Positions 12,386-22,870 of a DNA stretch of 64,000 bases are shown here, one piece after another (position 1 is the first letter of the stretch; each line of letters begins with the position of its first letter). The stretch is from Epichloe hybrida (taxonomy: Eukaryota; Ascomycota; Sordariomycetes; Hypocreales; Clavicipitaceae). The notes under the pieces are model-generated. The model saw nothing but the letters and a program-made list of their open reading frames with translations, was not told where the DNA came from and searched no databases. A program made the position numbers and the translations under genes. Where the stretch lies: positions 1 to 64,000 of the forward strand of contig JAFEKR010000004.1 of assembly GCA_019022495.1 (NCBI GenBank). The letters run 5' to 3'.

Positions 12386-13094
12386 TCACTCATCGTCGCT
12401 GTCCGACACAACGAGACGGACTGCTGCCCCTTTCTTGTTTCTGGTATCCTCAATCTCTTTCCTCAGTTGCTGTCGTTTCCCAACTTCTGAGACCAGCCCT
12501 TTGAGATAAACCTCGGCTTGAACTGTGGCACTGTATGCAGCGGGGGTCCAGTTCCAGATGTTGCGGCGTTCTACGTCAGCGCCGGCTGCGAGCAGAGTCC
12601 GAAGTCCAAGAAGGTTCCCGTTGCTACTGGCAAAATGTAAAGCCGTGTTGCCCTCAAGGTCGGCCCGTTGCACTGCGTCTCGTGGACCACCAGGGACATA
12701 AGTCAGGAGGATTTGCAAGGCCGTGTCGTGTCCTCCCATGCTGGCTCCCATGATTGCATCTCGGCCTCTGCTGTCCCTCCGAAGAATGCAGCTTCTGTCG
12801 TGTTCGCAGAGCAAATGTACAACTTCGGAGTGCCCGCCCCCAGCGGCCAGCATCAACGCCGTTTGGTGGTTCTCGTTCAAGGCAGGGCAGGGATCTTCGT
12901 GACCTGCTTCCAGCAGGGTTTCACATACGGCTTTATGGCCGAGTGATGCTGCGAGATGTAGGTTCGAGTTTGAGAGTCCCGAAAGAGATGCATTGGGGTT
13001 GTGAAGCAGAGTAGGGTGTGATTCGAGGATGCGTTTGACGAGCAGACTGTCACCGACGTGAATAGCGCGACGAATGCGAATCGAAGGGTCGATC
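12386..13094 (-). CDS. Ankyrin-repeat protein (YCR051W / SPAC105.02c-like), 5' exon unresolved
   Basis: The main exon runs from an acceptor (AACCGCAG) at 13095 to the stop at 12386, about 235 residues. At least four ankyrin repeats are seen: SNSNLHLAASLGHKAVCETL, then NHQTALMLAAGGGHSEVVHL, then GRDAIMGASMGGHDTALQIL, and GNTALHFASSNGNLLGLRTL. The C-terminus is basic and then acidic (DSDDE). The pattern RRAIHVGDSLLVKRIL followed by LHNPNASLSGLSNSNLHLA matches the small ankyrin protein conserved in yeasts and filamentous fungi, whose role is poorly known. No in-frame ATG precedes the first repeat, so a short 5' exon must lie within about 13100-13400. A GTATGT donor in that span is phase-compatible, but I could not find its ATG. 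Confidence 0.75.
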
Positions 13095-13588
13095 CTGCGG
13101 TTGGAACATACATTAGCAACACTCTCAGCAGTACATGTTCCGCCAAAAAACAAACACACATACATGGTGGATCGTGTGTCATGGCGTGCGGTGTGTGCGG
13201 TGCGTGCGATAGAAGAGCACAAGCTGAGACAGCTCCAAGCTTCAATGTCAGGTCCACGTGGGAGGAGGAGCGGAGCGGAGCGAACACGAATGTCGCCTTG
13301 ACCGACGTCAACTCCACCAAGCTACGGACATGGAGCATCATCATTATTGGTTGAATCATTGGACCACCGGGTTCTACTACCAAGGGCTTCAAAAGCCGTT
13401 TCAGGCGTATCGTTTGCGAGATCCATGCTTATAGGCAGCCAAGTTGAATCTCACTTACTCGTACAGAAGAGGTCGGAAAGCACAAGAAGCATGTATGTAC
13501 AGATGGAAATGGATTCGGAAATGAGGCGATTGAACCTCGAGAGAGAGATGAAGAAATTTGCCTGTCAAAACATCGGACTGAATATCAT
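13095..13588. other. 5' region of the ankyrin gene and 3' flank of the zinc-finger gene
   Basis: The right part of this 0.5 kb precedes the ankyrin main exon and must hold its first exon, which is unresolved. The remainder to 13588 is the downstream flank of the zinc-finger gene. No additional gene is seen. Confidence 0.4.
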
Positions 13589-14332
13589 TTACAGCTCATC
13601 TTCCTCCCTCTTCCGCTTCAATCTCAGCACAGCCTTATGCCTCTTATCGTGATACTTTACATCAGGAGGATGCAACGGATTCCAAACCGTATCGCACACC
13701 TTGCACTCTGCAAACGCTGCCTGGGATGAAATATTCAGTGTGGTTTGAACGGTCGGTGACCGTTTTGACCTGAGCCGGCGGTCCTTCATCCTGCCATCGG
13801 GACATGTGCCATCCCTCCTAGTCTGGTTCAGCAGATTGTCTGCTCCATCGCGGAGGCTCTTCCTCTTCTTGTCAGGAGATGAAGGGTTGCCATCTGTTTC
13901 ATCCTCGTCTCTGCCCGAGAGGCTGAAGGCATCTTCTGATGAAATGTCGCTCGGTAAAGAAGTACCCTGAAACCTGAGCAGCCTTGGTTTCCGCCGGGTT
14001 CGTACCAGCAACATTGTGTCCGTCGACGGCAGCGATGCGATTTTTGCGCCTTTGTCCACGCTCCGAGGTTTGGTCTCTGCTGGGAGAGGTCTGAAATATT
14101 TGAGAATCGAGGACCGCGACGCCTCCTCAGTACTGGGAAGAGGTGCGCTGTCGCGTTCCGAACGTGAGTCTATTGTCGCAGGCTTCGACGGCTTTGTTGA
14201 TTGTGGCAGGGAGCCTGGCTCGAATCGCGCCTTCTTGGCAGATGGTTCGCCACGAGGTTCCGGTGTTGACGCGGGTTTTCGTCCGTACGTTCGGAGTGAT
14301 TTTTCGCGTTTCCGCAACATATGAGGTGGCAT
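13589..14332 (-). CDS. Eco1/ESCO-type C2H2 zinc-finger protein lacking an acetyltransferase domain
   Basis: Single exon, 247 aa, from the ATG at 14332. The first 195 residues are basic, Ser/Pro-rich and probably disordered. Near residues 76-80 there is an ILKYF peptide. Close to the C-terminus comes QTTLNI, followed by the zinc-binding pattern C210-x2-C213 and H228-x3-H232 within CKVCDTVWNPLHPPDVKYH. This arrangement, a QxxL-type peptide immediately before a CxxC...HxxxH finger, is what precedes the GNAT domain in cohesin acetyltransferase Eco1/ESCO. Here the protein stops 15 basic residues after the finger. From family knowledge I infer a nuclear protein that may bind PCNA. Many ascomycetes appear to carry such a short protein, but its role is not known to me. 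An upstream non-coding exon is possible (a CCTAG acceptor-like site lies upstream). Confidence 0.7.
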   Translation of the reverse strand: MPPHMLRKREKSLRTYGRKPASTPEPRGEPSAKKARFEPGSLPQSTKPSKPATIDSRSERDSAPLPSTEEASRSSILKYFRPLPAETKPRSVDKGAKIASLPSTDTMLLVRTRRKPRLLRFQGTSLPSDISSEDAFSLSGRDEDETDGNPSSPDKKRKSLRDGADNLLNQTRRDGTCPDGRMKDRRLRSKRSPTVQTTLNISSQAAFAECKVCDTVWNPLHPPDVKYHDKRHKAVLRLKRKREEDEL

Positions 14333-14859
14333 CCCGGGCTTTGTTCTAGGCACGAATTAGTCCAATCGACTCAAATTTTCCTGGTGCTCGTGAACCATAC
14401 ATGGCATATTCTGGAGAGGGGCTGATCAACATGATGCCTTGACGCCAGCTGCTCAAGAGCAAGCAGCTTCAAAATTCGGAGTAGCACCGATTCAAATACC
14501 CATAGACTGCTGAGACAGTTTTTTAAGACTTTTCGGCCCAAATCAAAGAAATACAGCAAAATATCCAGAGGCTCGAATAATGTCCAAATTATAAATGCAT
14601 GTGGCGGCAAGTGGATGATGAATGAGTTGGATGAGTGCTTGGCCCCACGTGAGCTTGACCAAGACGCGTTACGCGACGCAATGGCGATGCATAACCACTC
14701 TACGCGACATCACATGCGACACATATCAATTTGTCGCGCAACACATGACAAGGTTCGCTAGTGGTGTCGACCTACCGAATTACGAGGGTAAGTCTCCTAC
14801 GTGCAACTTCGCATATCTGGTATCATAATCCGTAGAGCCAATGTCATTTCTCTCGTCCA
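14333..14859. other. Intergenic between minus-strand genes
   Basis: About 0.5 kb between the zinc-finger gene start and the Vma12 stop. It is somewhat AT-rich near 14520-14600. Nothing coding or repetitive is supported. Confidence 0.5.
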
Positions 14860-15785
14860 CTAATGGTCAGTCGTTACTCGTCTCCTGATGGTGCCATCGA
14901 CATCATCTTCTTTACTTCGTAACAGAATCGTCCTTTGGTCCTCCTTCTCTTCCGACCCAACCACCCACGTGTTCACGATCTTTTGTGTCTCCTTGGCCGC
15001 CTTTTGCTTTTGTTTGCCCTGCTCCATTCTCCACATGTACCCTGAGTACACTGCGACTTCGGCAATTGCAACTACTATACTTCCGCCCATTGTGAGGAAA
15101 ATTCTGGCTGGCAAGCCCCACCATCTTGAAGTAACCCACAGCGTTCCAGCGACGCCCAGTATGCTGACCATGAAATTTATTATGAGCATGACTTGGCGGT
15201 GTACATCTTGTAAAGTCACATCGTCGTCACCGAGGTCCGCAGCATGGATTGGACGATTGACTTGGGAAAAAGCTTGTGCTGATGTCGGGAAGCGGTCGTT
15301 GAAGGTTTCCATCTTTGGCGGCGGGTTGACCATGCGGTCGTAAGCTCGTTGTGCTTCTTCGTGTCGTAGTCGGGCCATTAGGGCCTTGTATTCTTCAGAC
15401 TGGTTCCGAATTTCAGGTCAGTAACGTCGGGCAACATCAGCTCAGTCTGGCACGGAATCCTCACCGGTTCTGGCTTCAGGGGAGGTGGCGGACAGTAGAC
15501 TTGCGAGCCACGCAACAGTTGTTCCAGACTATGGCTTGCTTGGTCGCCCTTGTTGAGTCCTCTCCACAAATCAACAATCTGCCCATGAGAGATGGGATTT
15601 CCAACTGCAGGGTCTCTAAGCGACGGTTCACCGTTCTGAGGGGATTCCTCAGCACAATCAGAGGCATCTCCATCAGGCGACCTGCGACCAGTGCGTGGTA
15701 CGTCTGTCTTCAGTAGACCGTCCACAATGGCCGACGTCATCGTAAGGAGCACCATCTCGACAAGTGTGTGCGTTTGTGCCAACAT
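14860..15785 (-). CDS. VMA12: V-ATPase assembly factor Vma12/Vph2 (TMEM199 family)
   Basis: Predicted exons are 15465-15785 and 14860-15399, with a 65-bp GTGAGG...CAG intron that joins LKPEP to SEEYKALMARLRHEE. The product is about 286 aa. The N-terminus begins MVLLTMTSAIVDGLL if the ATG at 15755 is used, the form usual for the family; an ATG ten codons earlier is also open. Next come the cytosolic helix HSLEQLLRGSQVY, a proline patch (CPPPPLKPEP), and two closely spaced membrane segments (about LIINFMVSILGVAGTLWV and RIFLTMGGSIVVAIAEVAVY). A charged C-terminal tail follows. Family knowledge: it is an ER membrane protein that helps fold and assemble the V0 sector of the vacuolar H+-ATPase with Vma21/Vma22. 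Confidence 0.88.
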
Positions 15786-16305
15786 CGGCTGGGCGTCCGC
15801 AATGTGTTCAGATCAGGTGCAGAGTCGTCGTCGGGATCGGCAGGTGCGGAAAGCAATTTGGTGTATGGGCCGATACGTCGTCGCGAGATAAGGATCTTCT
15901 AGATCTAGAGCCTCCTGTGAGTTGATGCTTGATGTGACCTTGCTGCTCTGCCAGACAAGTTGTATGTAATCCGTATGTACGGATTATGTACGGATTACTA
16001 GCGCAGGTCCTGCAGGCCCTTGTCAGCACTGGCACGGTAATATGGCCAATCAGACGACGGACAACAAAGAAGCTAATGCCGGGTGGCTCCGAACCAACCT
16101 GTGCAAGGAAGCCGCTTCTGGTGGTAATCAGAAAAAGGCACGTAAAATATATCGGCTTCGTCACGACTCCCTTTCCGTACCAGAATCAGCCTTTGCATCC
16201 CTGCGCCGACCTGCCATTCCCAATTGGCAATCCATTCGACCATCGCGGCCATCCGAATACATCCAAGTTCATATCAGGCCTTTGGCAGCGACAGCACTCC
16301 CAATC
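15786..16305. other. Divergent promoter region of VMA12 and COQ1
   Basis: The region between the starts of these divergently transcribed genes is about 0.5 kb. The plus-strand frame of COQ1 stays open upstream to an ATG at 16042, but the mitochondrial presequence begins at 16306. A palindromic and tandem element lies at 15966-15998 and is listed separately. Confidence 0.5.
15966..15998. repeat. Palindromic/tandem element in a divergent promoter
   Basis: GTAATCCGTA at 15966-15975 is the exact inverted complement of TACGGATTAC at 15989-15998. Within this hairpin an 11-bp unit, TGTACGGATTA, is repeated in tandem (15976-15986 and 15987-15997). It lies between two divergent genes and could be a binding site or a structured hairpin. 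Confidence 0.6.
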
Positions 16306-17730
16306 ATGCAGCTCCGGCCGGGAGCCGCGGTGTTTCCGGATGCCGTCGCTCGAAGAATCACAGCGCCGAGCTGTGCATTGAGTCGCTATTCCGCCATCAG
16401 CCTTAACAATTCGAGGATTCATCGATCAAGCATACACACAAGTCACAGGAGGGATTCCGCGTGGGCCGCGGCCGTGCAGGTTGCTTCCAGTGTGGTCGGC
16501 AACGTGGTCAAGAAAGCCTCCAAAGATGGCATGGCGATTGATCCTCTGCGAACGGTCGCAAAGGAGATGCAGTTCCTCACGGGAAACATCCGCAAGCTTC
16601 TTGGCTCTGGCCACCCGTCTCTTGATCGTGTAGCCAAGTACTATACTCAGGCGGAGGGCAAGCACGTACGGCCTCTAATCGTGTTGTTGATGAGCCGCGC
16701 AACACATCTCTGCCCCAAGAATCCTCGGCCGGAACATATCCAAAGTGGGAGAGCCATCGATTCCTCGATATCGCCCGTTCAGATCCTCAGTAATTTGAAC
16801 CCTTCGGCTACGCCGCTGTCTTCGACGGAACCCGACATTACAGACGGAATCCTGGGCATTTTGCCAAGCCAAAGGCGGCTGGCTGAGATCGCAGAGCTAA
16901 TACACACTGCGTCCCTACTCCATGACGACGTCATTGATCACTCAGTATCAAGGCGTGGTGCACCATCAGCCAACCTGGAATTCGGCAACAAGATGGCCGT
17001 GCTGGCTGGCGACTTTCTCCTCGGGCGGGCTTCAGTGGCCCTCGCGAGGTTGAGGCATGTCGAGGTTGTAGAGCTTCTTGCCACCGTCATCGCCAATCTG
17101 GTAGAGGGAGAATTTATGCAACTGAAGAATACGGAACGCGACGAACGAAACCCCAAGTATTCTGAGGAGACCCTGACATATTACCTGCAAAAAACCTATC
17201 TCAAGACTGCCAGTTTGATCTCCAAATCCTGTCGTGCCGCGGCATTACTTGGCAACGCAGATGTCCGCATAGTCGACGCTGCTTATTCATACGGCCGAAA
17301 CTTGGGACTCGCATTCCAGCTTGTCGACGACATGCTCGACTATACTAGAAGTGGACAGGATCTCGGTAAACCTGCAGGGGCTGATCTAGAATTGGGCTTG
17401 GCAACTGCACCACTACTCTTTGCTTGGAAGCAGAACCCAGCGTTGGGAGCACTGGTCGGACGCAAGTTTGAGATGGACGGGGACGTGGAGAAGGTAAGGC
17501 CATCTCTTTCGACATTCCATCGATACGTTGTCATTGGTCGGTTTCGTACTGACTGAAATCCTCTTCAGGCCCGCCAACTGGTATTGCAGAGCGATGGTAT
17601 CGAGCAGACTCGAGCCCTTGCGCAAGACTACTCGGAGAAGGCCATTGCGGCCATTGCGGACTTCCCCGAGAGTGAAGCCAAGGATGGGCTCGTCGAGATG
17701 GCACAGAAGACGATCAAGAGACAAAAGTAA
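16306..17730 (+). CDS. COQ1: Mitochondrial polyprenyl (hexaprenyl-type) diphosphate synthase, Coq1
   Basis: Predicted exons are 16306-17493 and 17569-17730, with a 75-bp GTAAGG...CAG intron, giving 449 aa. The enzyme makes the ubiquinone side chain from isopentenyl and allylic diphosphates in the mitochondrial matrix. Visible motifs are the first aspartate-rich motif DDVID (D207-D211, in LLHDDVIDHS), the GNKMAVLAGDFLLGRA segment, the second motif DDMLD (D341-D345, in QLVDDMLDYT), and GKPAGADLELGLATAPLLFA. The start at 16306 gives an Arg/Ser-rich presequence without acidic clusters, as expected for mitochondrial import. An upstream in-frame ATG at 16042 would add 88 untypical residues. A 48-residue insert with Ser/Pro-rich sequence (about residues 145-185) is typical of the filamentous fungal enzyme. 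Confidence 0.93.
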
Positions 17731-18359
17731 AACTGTCTCGGCGTGTGTTTGATTGAAAGGAAAGGGAAACATGGACATGACGACCAGCGTCAAGTTTCCT
17801 CTTGCTGTGTACAAGTACTTGCTGTGTACAAGTACTTGTACTTGGTATTTGGAATTAAAAGTCAAGGGGCCCAAGACGAGAAGAAGGGAAACCAGGACGA
17901 CTTTCGAACAAGGAGGATGGAAGCGACGAGAACGAAGCCCAAAGGAGGGATGAATGCATGGGCTTCTCGAGAGGTACATTCACGTTGCATGATGCCAATG
18001 CATATATACAAAGGTAACAGGAGGCGGCACGGGTCACCGTTTTCAATAGTACTGGACATGTCTGGGGGAAAATGGAAACAACTTGCGAGCAGGCAAGATG
18101 GTGGTTTTGCAGTTTTGCAGCCATATCCGCGTATCCACGTTGTCGGTATCCTTAGACAATTGATATTATTCCGCTACTACCCTGTACGGCTGCGCGGCGG
18201 CGGCCAAGTCCGGGGGGCGAATGAAGAAGAGCAGCGAGCGGCTTTGCAAAAGCGTGTTTATTTCCCCTCCTTTTTGGAAACCGTCCTCGGATGATATATT
18301 TTTTTATTATCCCGTCTCCAAGCAAACCTTTCCCGCTTTCACGCTTTCATAGCAGCGCC
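17731..18359. other. Intergenic; COQ1 3' flank and allantoinase promoter
   Basis: A 17-bp direct repeat (TTGCTGTGTACAAGTAC) lies in tandem at 17802-17818 and 17819-17835 in the 3' flank of COQ1. The rest shows no gene. The allantoinase frame is open upstream to an ATG at 18291, but the start at 18360 was preferred. Confidence 0.55.
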
Positions 18360-19540
18360 ATGACCATGACGACAGCAGCCCCCCTCACCGTGCTGGTCTC
18401 AAGTCGCGCCGTGCTTCCTACGGCATCGGGCTCACTGACCATCTCGCCTGCAACGGTTTCCGTCTCACCGGCCACAGGAAAGATCGTGTCCGTGGTGGCG
18501 GAGATTGTGCCTCGGACCAGCTTCCCCGCGGAGACGACCACCTATCTAGACTACACGCCGAAGCTGCTGCTGCCGGGCCTGGTCGACGCCCACGTTCACT
18601 TGAACGAGCCAGGACGCACGGAATGGGAGGGTTTCTGGACGGGCACCCGAGCCGCCGCCTCTGGGGGTGTCACGACAGTCATTGACATGCCTCTGAATGC
18701 CATCCCGCCCACGACAACCGTCAGGGGATTCCAAGAGAAGCTGGCGGCCAGCGAGGGCCAGTGCTGGGTGGACGTGGCCTTCTACGGAGGTGTCGTTCCT
18801 GGCAATGCCGACGAGCTGAAGCCTCTTGTCGAGGCCGGCGTACGGGGGTTCAAGTGTTTCCTCATCGAATCTGGCGTGAGTTTTTTCCTCTCCGTCATGG
18901 GCATTCGACAATGAAAGATCAAGAAAATTGCTGACTGATGCATTGCCCCATTGCAAACAAAAAAAAAAATGAAATCCAGGTCGACGAGTTCCCCGCCGTA
19001 TCACCAAAGGACATGGCCCTGGCAATGGAAACACTCAAAGACTGCACCACCACGCTCATGTTCCACGCCGAGATGGAGCCTCCCAACGACGACGACGCCA
19101 ACGACGACGGCCCATCATCGACAGATGCCACAGCGTACCAGACATTCCTCAACTCCAGGCCCCCTGCCTTTGAGACCGCTGCCGTCCGGGAGATCCTGTC
19201 AGCAGCCCACGTGGCCCCCTCGCTGCACCTACACATCGTGCACCTCTCGGCAGCCCAGTGCATCCCGCTCCTCAAGGAAGCCCGCGCCAAGGGCGTCAAC
19301 ATCACCGCCGAGACATGCTTCCACTACCTGGGCCTCTCGGCCGAGGAGATCGAGACGGGCGACACGCGACACAAATGCTGCCCGCCCATCAGGGAGGGCC
19401 GGAACCGCGACCGGCTCTGGGAAGAGCTCGTCGCCAGCGACGCGTGCATCAAGACGGTCGTGTCGGACCACTCGCCGTGCACGCCTGAGCTAAAACTACT
19501 CCCCGAGGGCCTCTGCTCCTCGTCGGCCAAGGACGAGACC

Positions 19541-19577
<37 letters not shown>

Positions 19578-20002
19578 TCCCCGGCGACTTCATGTCCGCC
19601 TGGGGCGGCATCTCCTCGGTCGGGCTCGGCCTCCCCATCATCCACTCGGCCGCCAAACAGCGCGGCAGCAAAACCTCCAAGACACCAACCATTACGGACA
19701 TTGTCCGCCTATGCTGCCAGGCCACGGCGGAGCAGGTCGGTCTCTCGCACAGAAAGGGCTCCATCAGGACGGGCATGGACGCCGACATGTGCGTCTTCGA
19801 CGACGCAGACGTGTGGACTTTTTCACAGGGCGACATGCGCTGGAAGAACAAGTGCTCGCCGTGGGAGGGCCACGAGTTCACGGGGAGGATAAAGGAGACG
19901 TGGTTGCGCGGCCGCAAGATCTTTGAGCTCGGCGCGCAAAATGGGGGGTTCGTAGAGGGACGGCCGTTTGGCGAGAGCATCACGGAGAAAAGGACGGTCT
20001 GA
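18360..20002 (+). CDS. Allantoinase
   Basis: Predicted exons are 18360-18875 and 18980-20002, with a 104-bp GTGAGT...CAG intron that carries an A11 run; the product is about 512 aa. The enzyme is a metal-dependent amidohydrolase that opens allantoin to allantoate in purine-nitrogen salvage. The metal-site motifs are present in order: [11 protein letters not shown], the presumed carbamylated lysine in [27 protein letters not shown], and [13 protein letters not shown] run of 12 Asn from an AAC repeat (19541-19576), flanked by an acidic Asp/Asn patch earlier, sits in the loop just after SDHSP and looks like a lineage-specific insertion. The start at 18360 ([10 protein letters not shown]) removes a hydrophobic leader that the ATG at 18291 would add. 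No other allantoin-pathway gene is adjacent. Confidence 0.92.
19541..19576 (+). repeat. In-frame (AAC)12 microsatellite encoding poly-Asn
   Basis: There are twelve perfect AAC triplets within the allantoinase coding exon. They encode Asn and lie in a surface loop after the SDHSP metal motif, so length variation between isolates would keep frame. Confidence 0.9.
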
Positions 20003-21070
20003 GCCTGCGCCATGGGGCCTCGAGGGGGGAAGGAGGGGGTTGTGGGCCTTCCAGATGGGGGAAAAGAATATTGTAAAAAAAAAAAAAATCCCGAAATGCA
20101 CATGTTTCCACAAACCCGTGATTCCGTGGCGATTTCCAACCCCATTTTGTAAATTTGTGCATTCCCTATCCCTATGGCAAGTCATGGATGATGAAAGTCT
20201 TGCACGTTCAACTGATTGATCAACAAGGTACATAGTACGTAATAATCGGAGATCCTTCATCTGCGGCCATAGATTAGCTGGGAGATCGTCAGACTGAAGT
20301 CAACTTCAATCCTACGGATGCCTATCTGAAGGTCGTGTGTTCGAGTCACACTGGCCGCATTTTCTTTTTTGCACACCTTCATTTATTTTTGACCCAGCCC
20401 TCCCCCCCATCTTGTTTCGAGTCGTATGCCTTTTCTCGCCTGATGAATGAATGCTGTGGGAGTTCACATGTCACCTTTCTTTTATTACTTGTGATGAGCC
20501 GCCGCCGCTTTCTGCTCGTGACTCGGCTAGTGTATTGTCAAGCATCAAGTACATGTCTTGTGATCAGCTATGGAATGAGATGACTTTCCAACAGCAGTCG
20601 ATTGGCAGTTGTGTTGCCACTTGTTCCCCCGCTTCTTGGAGCACCTCCCAACCTATCCTCACCACCAGGTACCCATCTCGATTTGGATCGCGAGGCTATA
20701 TCACCGTGCTTCGAGTTTGACAAGCCTCAAACTCCGGGTCCCATGGTTCCAATAAGTGACAAAGCACTACACCGCCCACACCTGTAAATCAAAACGTCAT
20801 AAAAACAATGTCATGAGCCTTCCCGGCTTGTGTAAGTCGTCAAAAACACAAAAGATGTCCAAATAAAAACCAGAATATTAAATGTAACGAAGAAAAGCAG
20901 AGTAAGCAAGCCACACCAGTGGTTCACACAAACGTTATTGCAAACCCCACATGAAAACGTGGTATATGTTCAGGTTTGTAGGAGTCTTACACATGAGCCA
21001 GAAAGAAAAGACCAATGGAAAAAAAAAAAAAAAAAAAAAACGGAGAACAGAGAAAGCATCGAACGCCATT
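20003..21070. other. Intergenic carrying a tRNA-Phe gene
   Basis: Apart from the tRNA at 20263-20359, this kilobase has an A13 tract near 20075 and an A22 tract at about 21019-21040. The latter lies just past the end of the J-domain gene. No protein gene is supported. Confidence 0.6.
20263..20359 (+). tRNA. tRNA-Phe (GAA) with intron
   Basis: The acceptor stem GCGGCCA pairs fully with TGGCCGC and is followed by discriminator A at 20359. The D arm is GATT/GATC around AGCTGGGA. The anticodon stem TCAGA/TCTGA is interrupted by a 24-nt intron (about 20300-20323) one base 3' of anticodon GAA (20296-20298). The variable loop is AGGTC and the T arm is GTGTG-TTCGAGT-CACAC. The core resembles yeast tRNA-Phe closely. 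A T-rich run follows at once and would serve as the Pol III terminator. Confidence 0.93.
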
Positions 21071-22870
21071 TCATGCATAGATATATTCCTCACGAGAGGG
21101 CTTGTCGTAGTAGCTGCTGTACTGAACGTCTTCGTATCCGTATGCTTTCGACGTCTTGACCTTGGGGAATTTTGCTGTCGCAGCGGTGGCACTGTAGCTG
21201 GTTTCACGAACTGGCATCGATGGCCGGGCATCAGGGGAATGCGCATAGTAGGGGTAGGACTCGACCATCTCGGGGTCAATGTGACGAACGTAGGAGCTAT
21301 GAAGTCTGCTTCGGGCTCCATCAACCTGGTACCGAGAGACGTTTTCAGTCCTCAATTGCTCTGGTGAATGGTGACGTCTCCTGCTTCGATGCTTCCTGTC
21401 ACGACGTCGCTCGTACATTTCTTCCGAGTCCGATTCGGGATCCATTTGAGGCTGCATGCGAGACCGGTCGCGACCTCGTGGATCCGAGTCACCAAACACG
21501 TTGAAAGTCTGAGATCTCGAAAGCCCGGCTGGTGGACGAGCGTAGGGTACGGGCTCTGGAGGCATAGTCTTGGTTCGAGGCAAGTCGGTCCTCGGAGGTG
21601 AAGATGGCACTGTCGAAGCCGCAGTTGCAGTCGTCTTGGGAAACTGGGCAGTGTGACGTGCGGAGGGTGAGACGTTGACGACGGGTGGATCTTCTAGTGC
21701 CTCGCGTGAGGAAGTACGGTAGGATCGCTCCCTCGGGAGCTTCGGGTCATCCCCAGATCCACGACGAGGCTTGGCTGATGGCTTTGCTGATGAGCGGCGT
21801 GAATCATCATCTTCCAAGGCAGCGAAAGGTGCACTTTGACCGGAAATGGGAGGGGGAGTCGGCGCGGGTGGTTGACCGGTGCGAACATGGTAAGTAGCTG
21901 AGCGCTGCAAACCGGGCGGCCCACCACTCTTAGCTCTCGAGGCTTGGATATATGATGTCGCATAGTCCACCTTCGAGGTGTAAGATCGCTGAGGGGCCGG
22001 AGGAGGCATAGGAGCAGCTGTTGGTGTATCTTCTCTACCAGAAGAGCGATCCCACTTCTCCTCGTGCTTCTTGCTGTTGTTGCCGCTGCTAGATTTTTTC
22101 TTGTCGGACTTTGTCATGGGAACTTCGTCTTCGTAGGGCTCAATATATGGCCTTGCGTATCGCTTCTTCTCCTCAGCCTCTCGCTTCATATCCTTGTCGC
22201 GCTGCTTTTCTCGTGCTCGTTTTTCGGCTCGTCGGACTTCCTTTGCATCCTTCTCAAGCCGCCTAACGGCATCTTCTTGTCGGCGCCTACGCTCTCGTTC
22301 CCTTTCTTTCTCTCTGTCCTTCTCTCTTTCCCTTGCATCACGCTCACGCTCACGCTCACGCTCCCTCTCCCTCTCCATGTCTCGTTTTGAGGGCTTATCC
22401 GCATAGCTCGCTTCTCGACGAGAGGATCGAGGAGCAGCATCAAAGATGCGTGCTCCACGACTCAGGTCTTCATCCGAGGACCGCGTATAAGTGTACTTGG
22501 CGCCAGAAGGAGTTGTGCTAGCCTTGAAAGGAGATGCCCTTGACTCCGTTCCTCGAGCTTCATCCTGTCCCGAAAATCTTGGCGACGATCGGGGACTTGA
22601 AATGTTGGCTTTGGTTTGAAACTGCTTTCGCAGCTCCTCCAATCTCACTTTGTCGTCATATCTTTGTCGTTCCGAATCGTTGCTGAGCAGTTCGTATGCT
22701 TGTTGAACTTTCTGGAACTCGTCCTGCTTTTGGGCTTTCAAGGTGGGGTCTTGGACCTTGTCTGGATGGCACTTCAAGACGAGCTTTCGGTGAGCAGATC
22801 GAATCTCAGGAATCTGCGCATCTTTGGAAACGCCTAGTATCCTATACGGATCAGGAGGAAGAGGACTCAT
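21071..22870 (-). CDS. J-domain (DnaJ/Hsp40-type) protein with long disordered tail
   Basis: Single exon, 599 aa, from the ATG at 22870. Residues about 8-75 form a J-domain: DPYRILGVSKDAQIPEIRSA, the helix II lysine-rich face, the HPD motif (LKCHPDKVQD) and helix III ending SERQRYDDKV. The rest is low-complexity. It has a long Arg/Glu charged helix region (about residues 165-235, alternating RE and RD), then Ser/Pro/Arg-rich segments and a Tyr-rich C-terminus. There is no G/F region or zinc finger, so it is a type III J-protein that would stimulate Hsp70 ATPase on a specific partner. The tail has the look of nuclear or RNA-associated proteins, which is inference only. Confidence 0.88.
   Translation of the reverse strand: MSPLPPDPYRILGVSKDAQIPEIRSAHRKLVLKCHPDKVQDPTLKAQKQDEFQKVQQAYELLSNDSERQRYDDKVRLEELRKQFQTKANISSPRSSPRFSGQDEARGTESRASPFKASTTPSGAKYTYTRSSDEDLSRGARIFDAAPRSSRREASYADKPSKRDMERERERERERERDAREREKDREKERERERRRRQEDAVRRLEKDAKEVRRAEKRAREKQRDKDMKREAEEKKRYARPYIEPYEDEVPMTKSDKKKSSSGNNSKKHEEKWDRSSGREDTPTAAPMPPPAPQRSYTSKVDYATSYIQASRAKSGGPPGLQRSATYHVRTGQPPAPTPPPISGQSAPFAALEDDDSRRSSAKPSAKPRRGSGDDPKLPRERSYRTSSREALEDPPVVNVSPSARHTAQFPKTTATAASTVPSSPPRTDLPRTKTMPPEPVPYARPPAGLSRSQTFNVFGDSDPRGRDRSRMQPQMDPESDSEEMYERRRDRKHRSRRRHHSPEQLRTENVSRYQVDGARSRLHSSYVRHIDPEMVESYPYYAHSPDARPSMPVRETSYSATAATAKFPKVKTSKAYGYEDVQYSSYYDKPSREEYIYA

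Noticed and set aside
16042..16305. Upstream in-frame extension of COQ1 to ATG 16042
   Set aside because: The 88 extra residues have no family resemblance and would bury the mitochondrial presequence that starts at 16306.
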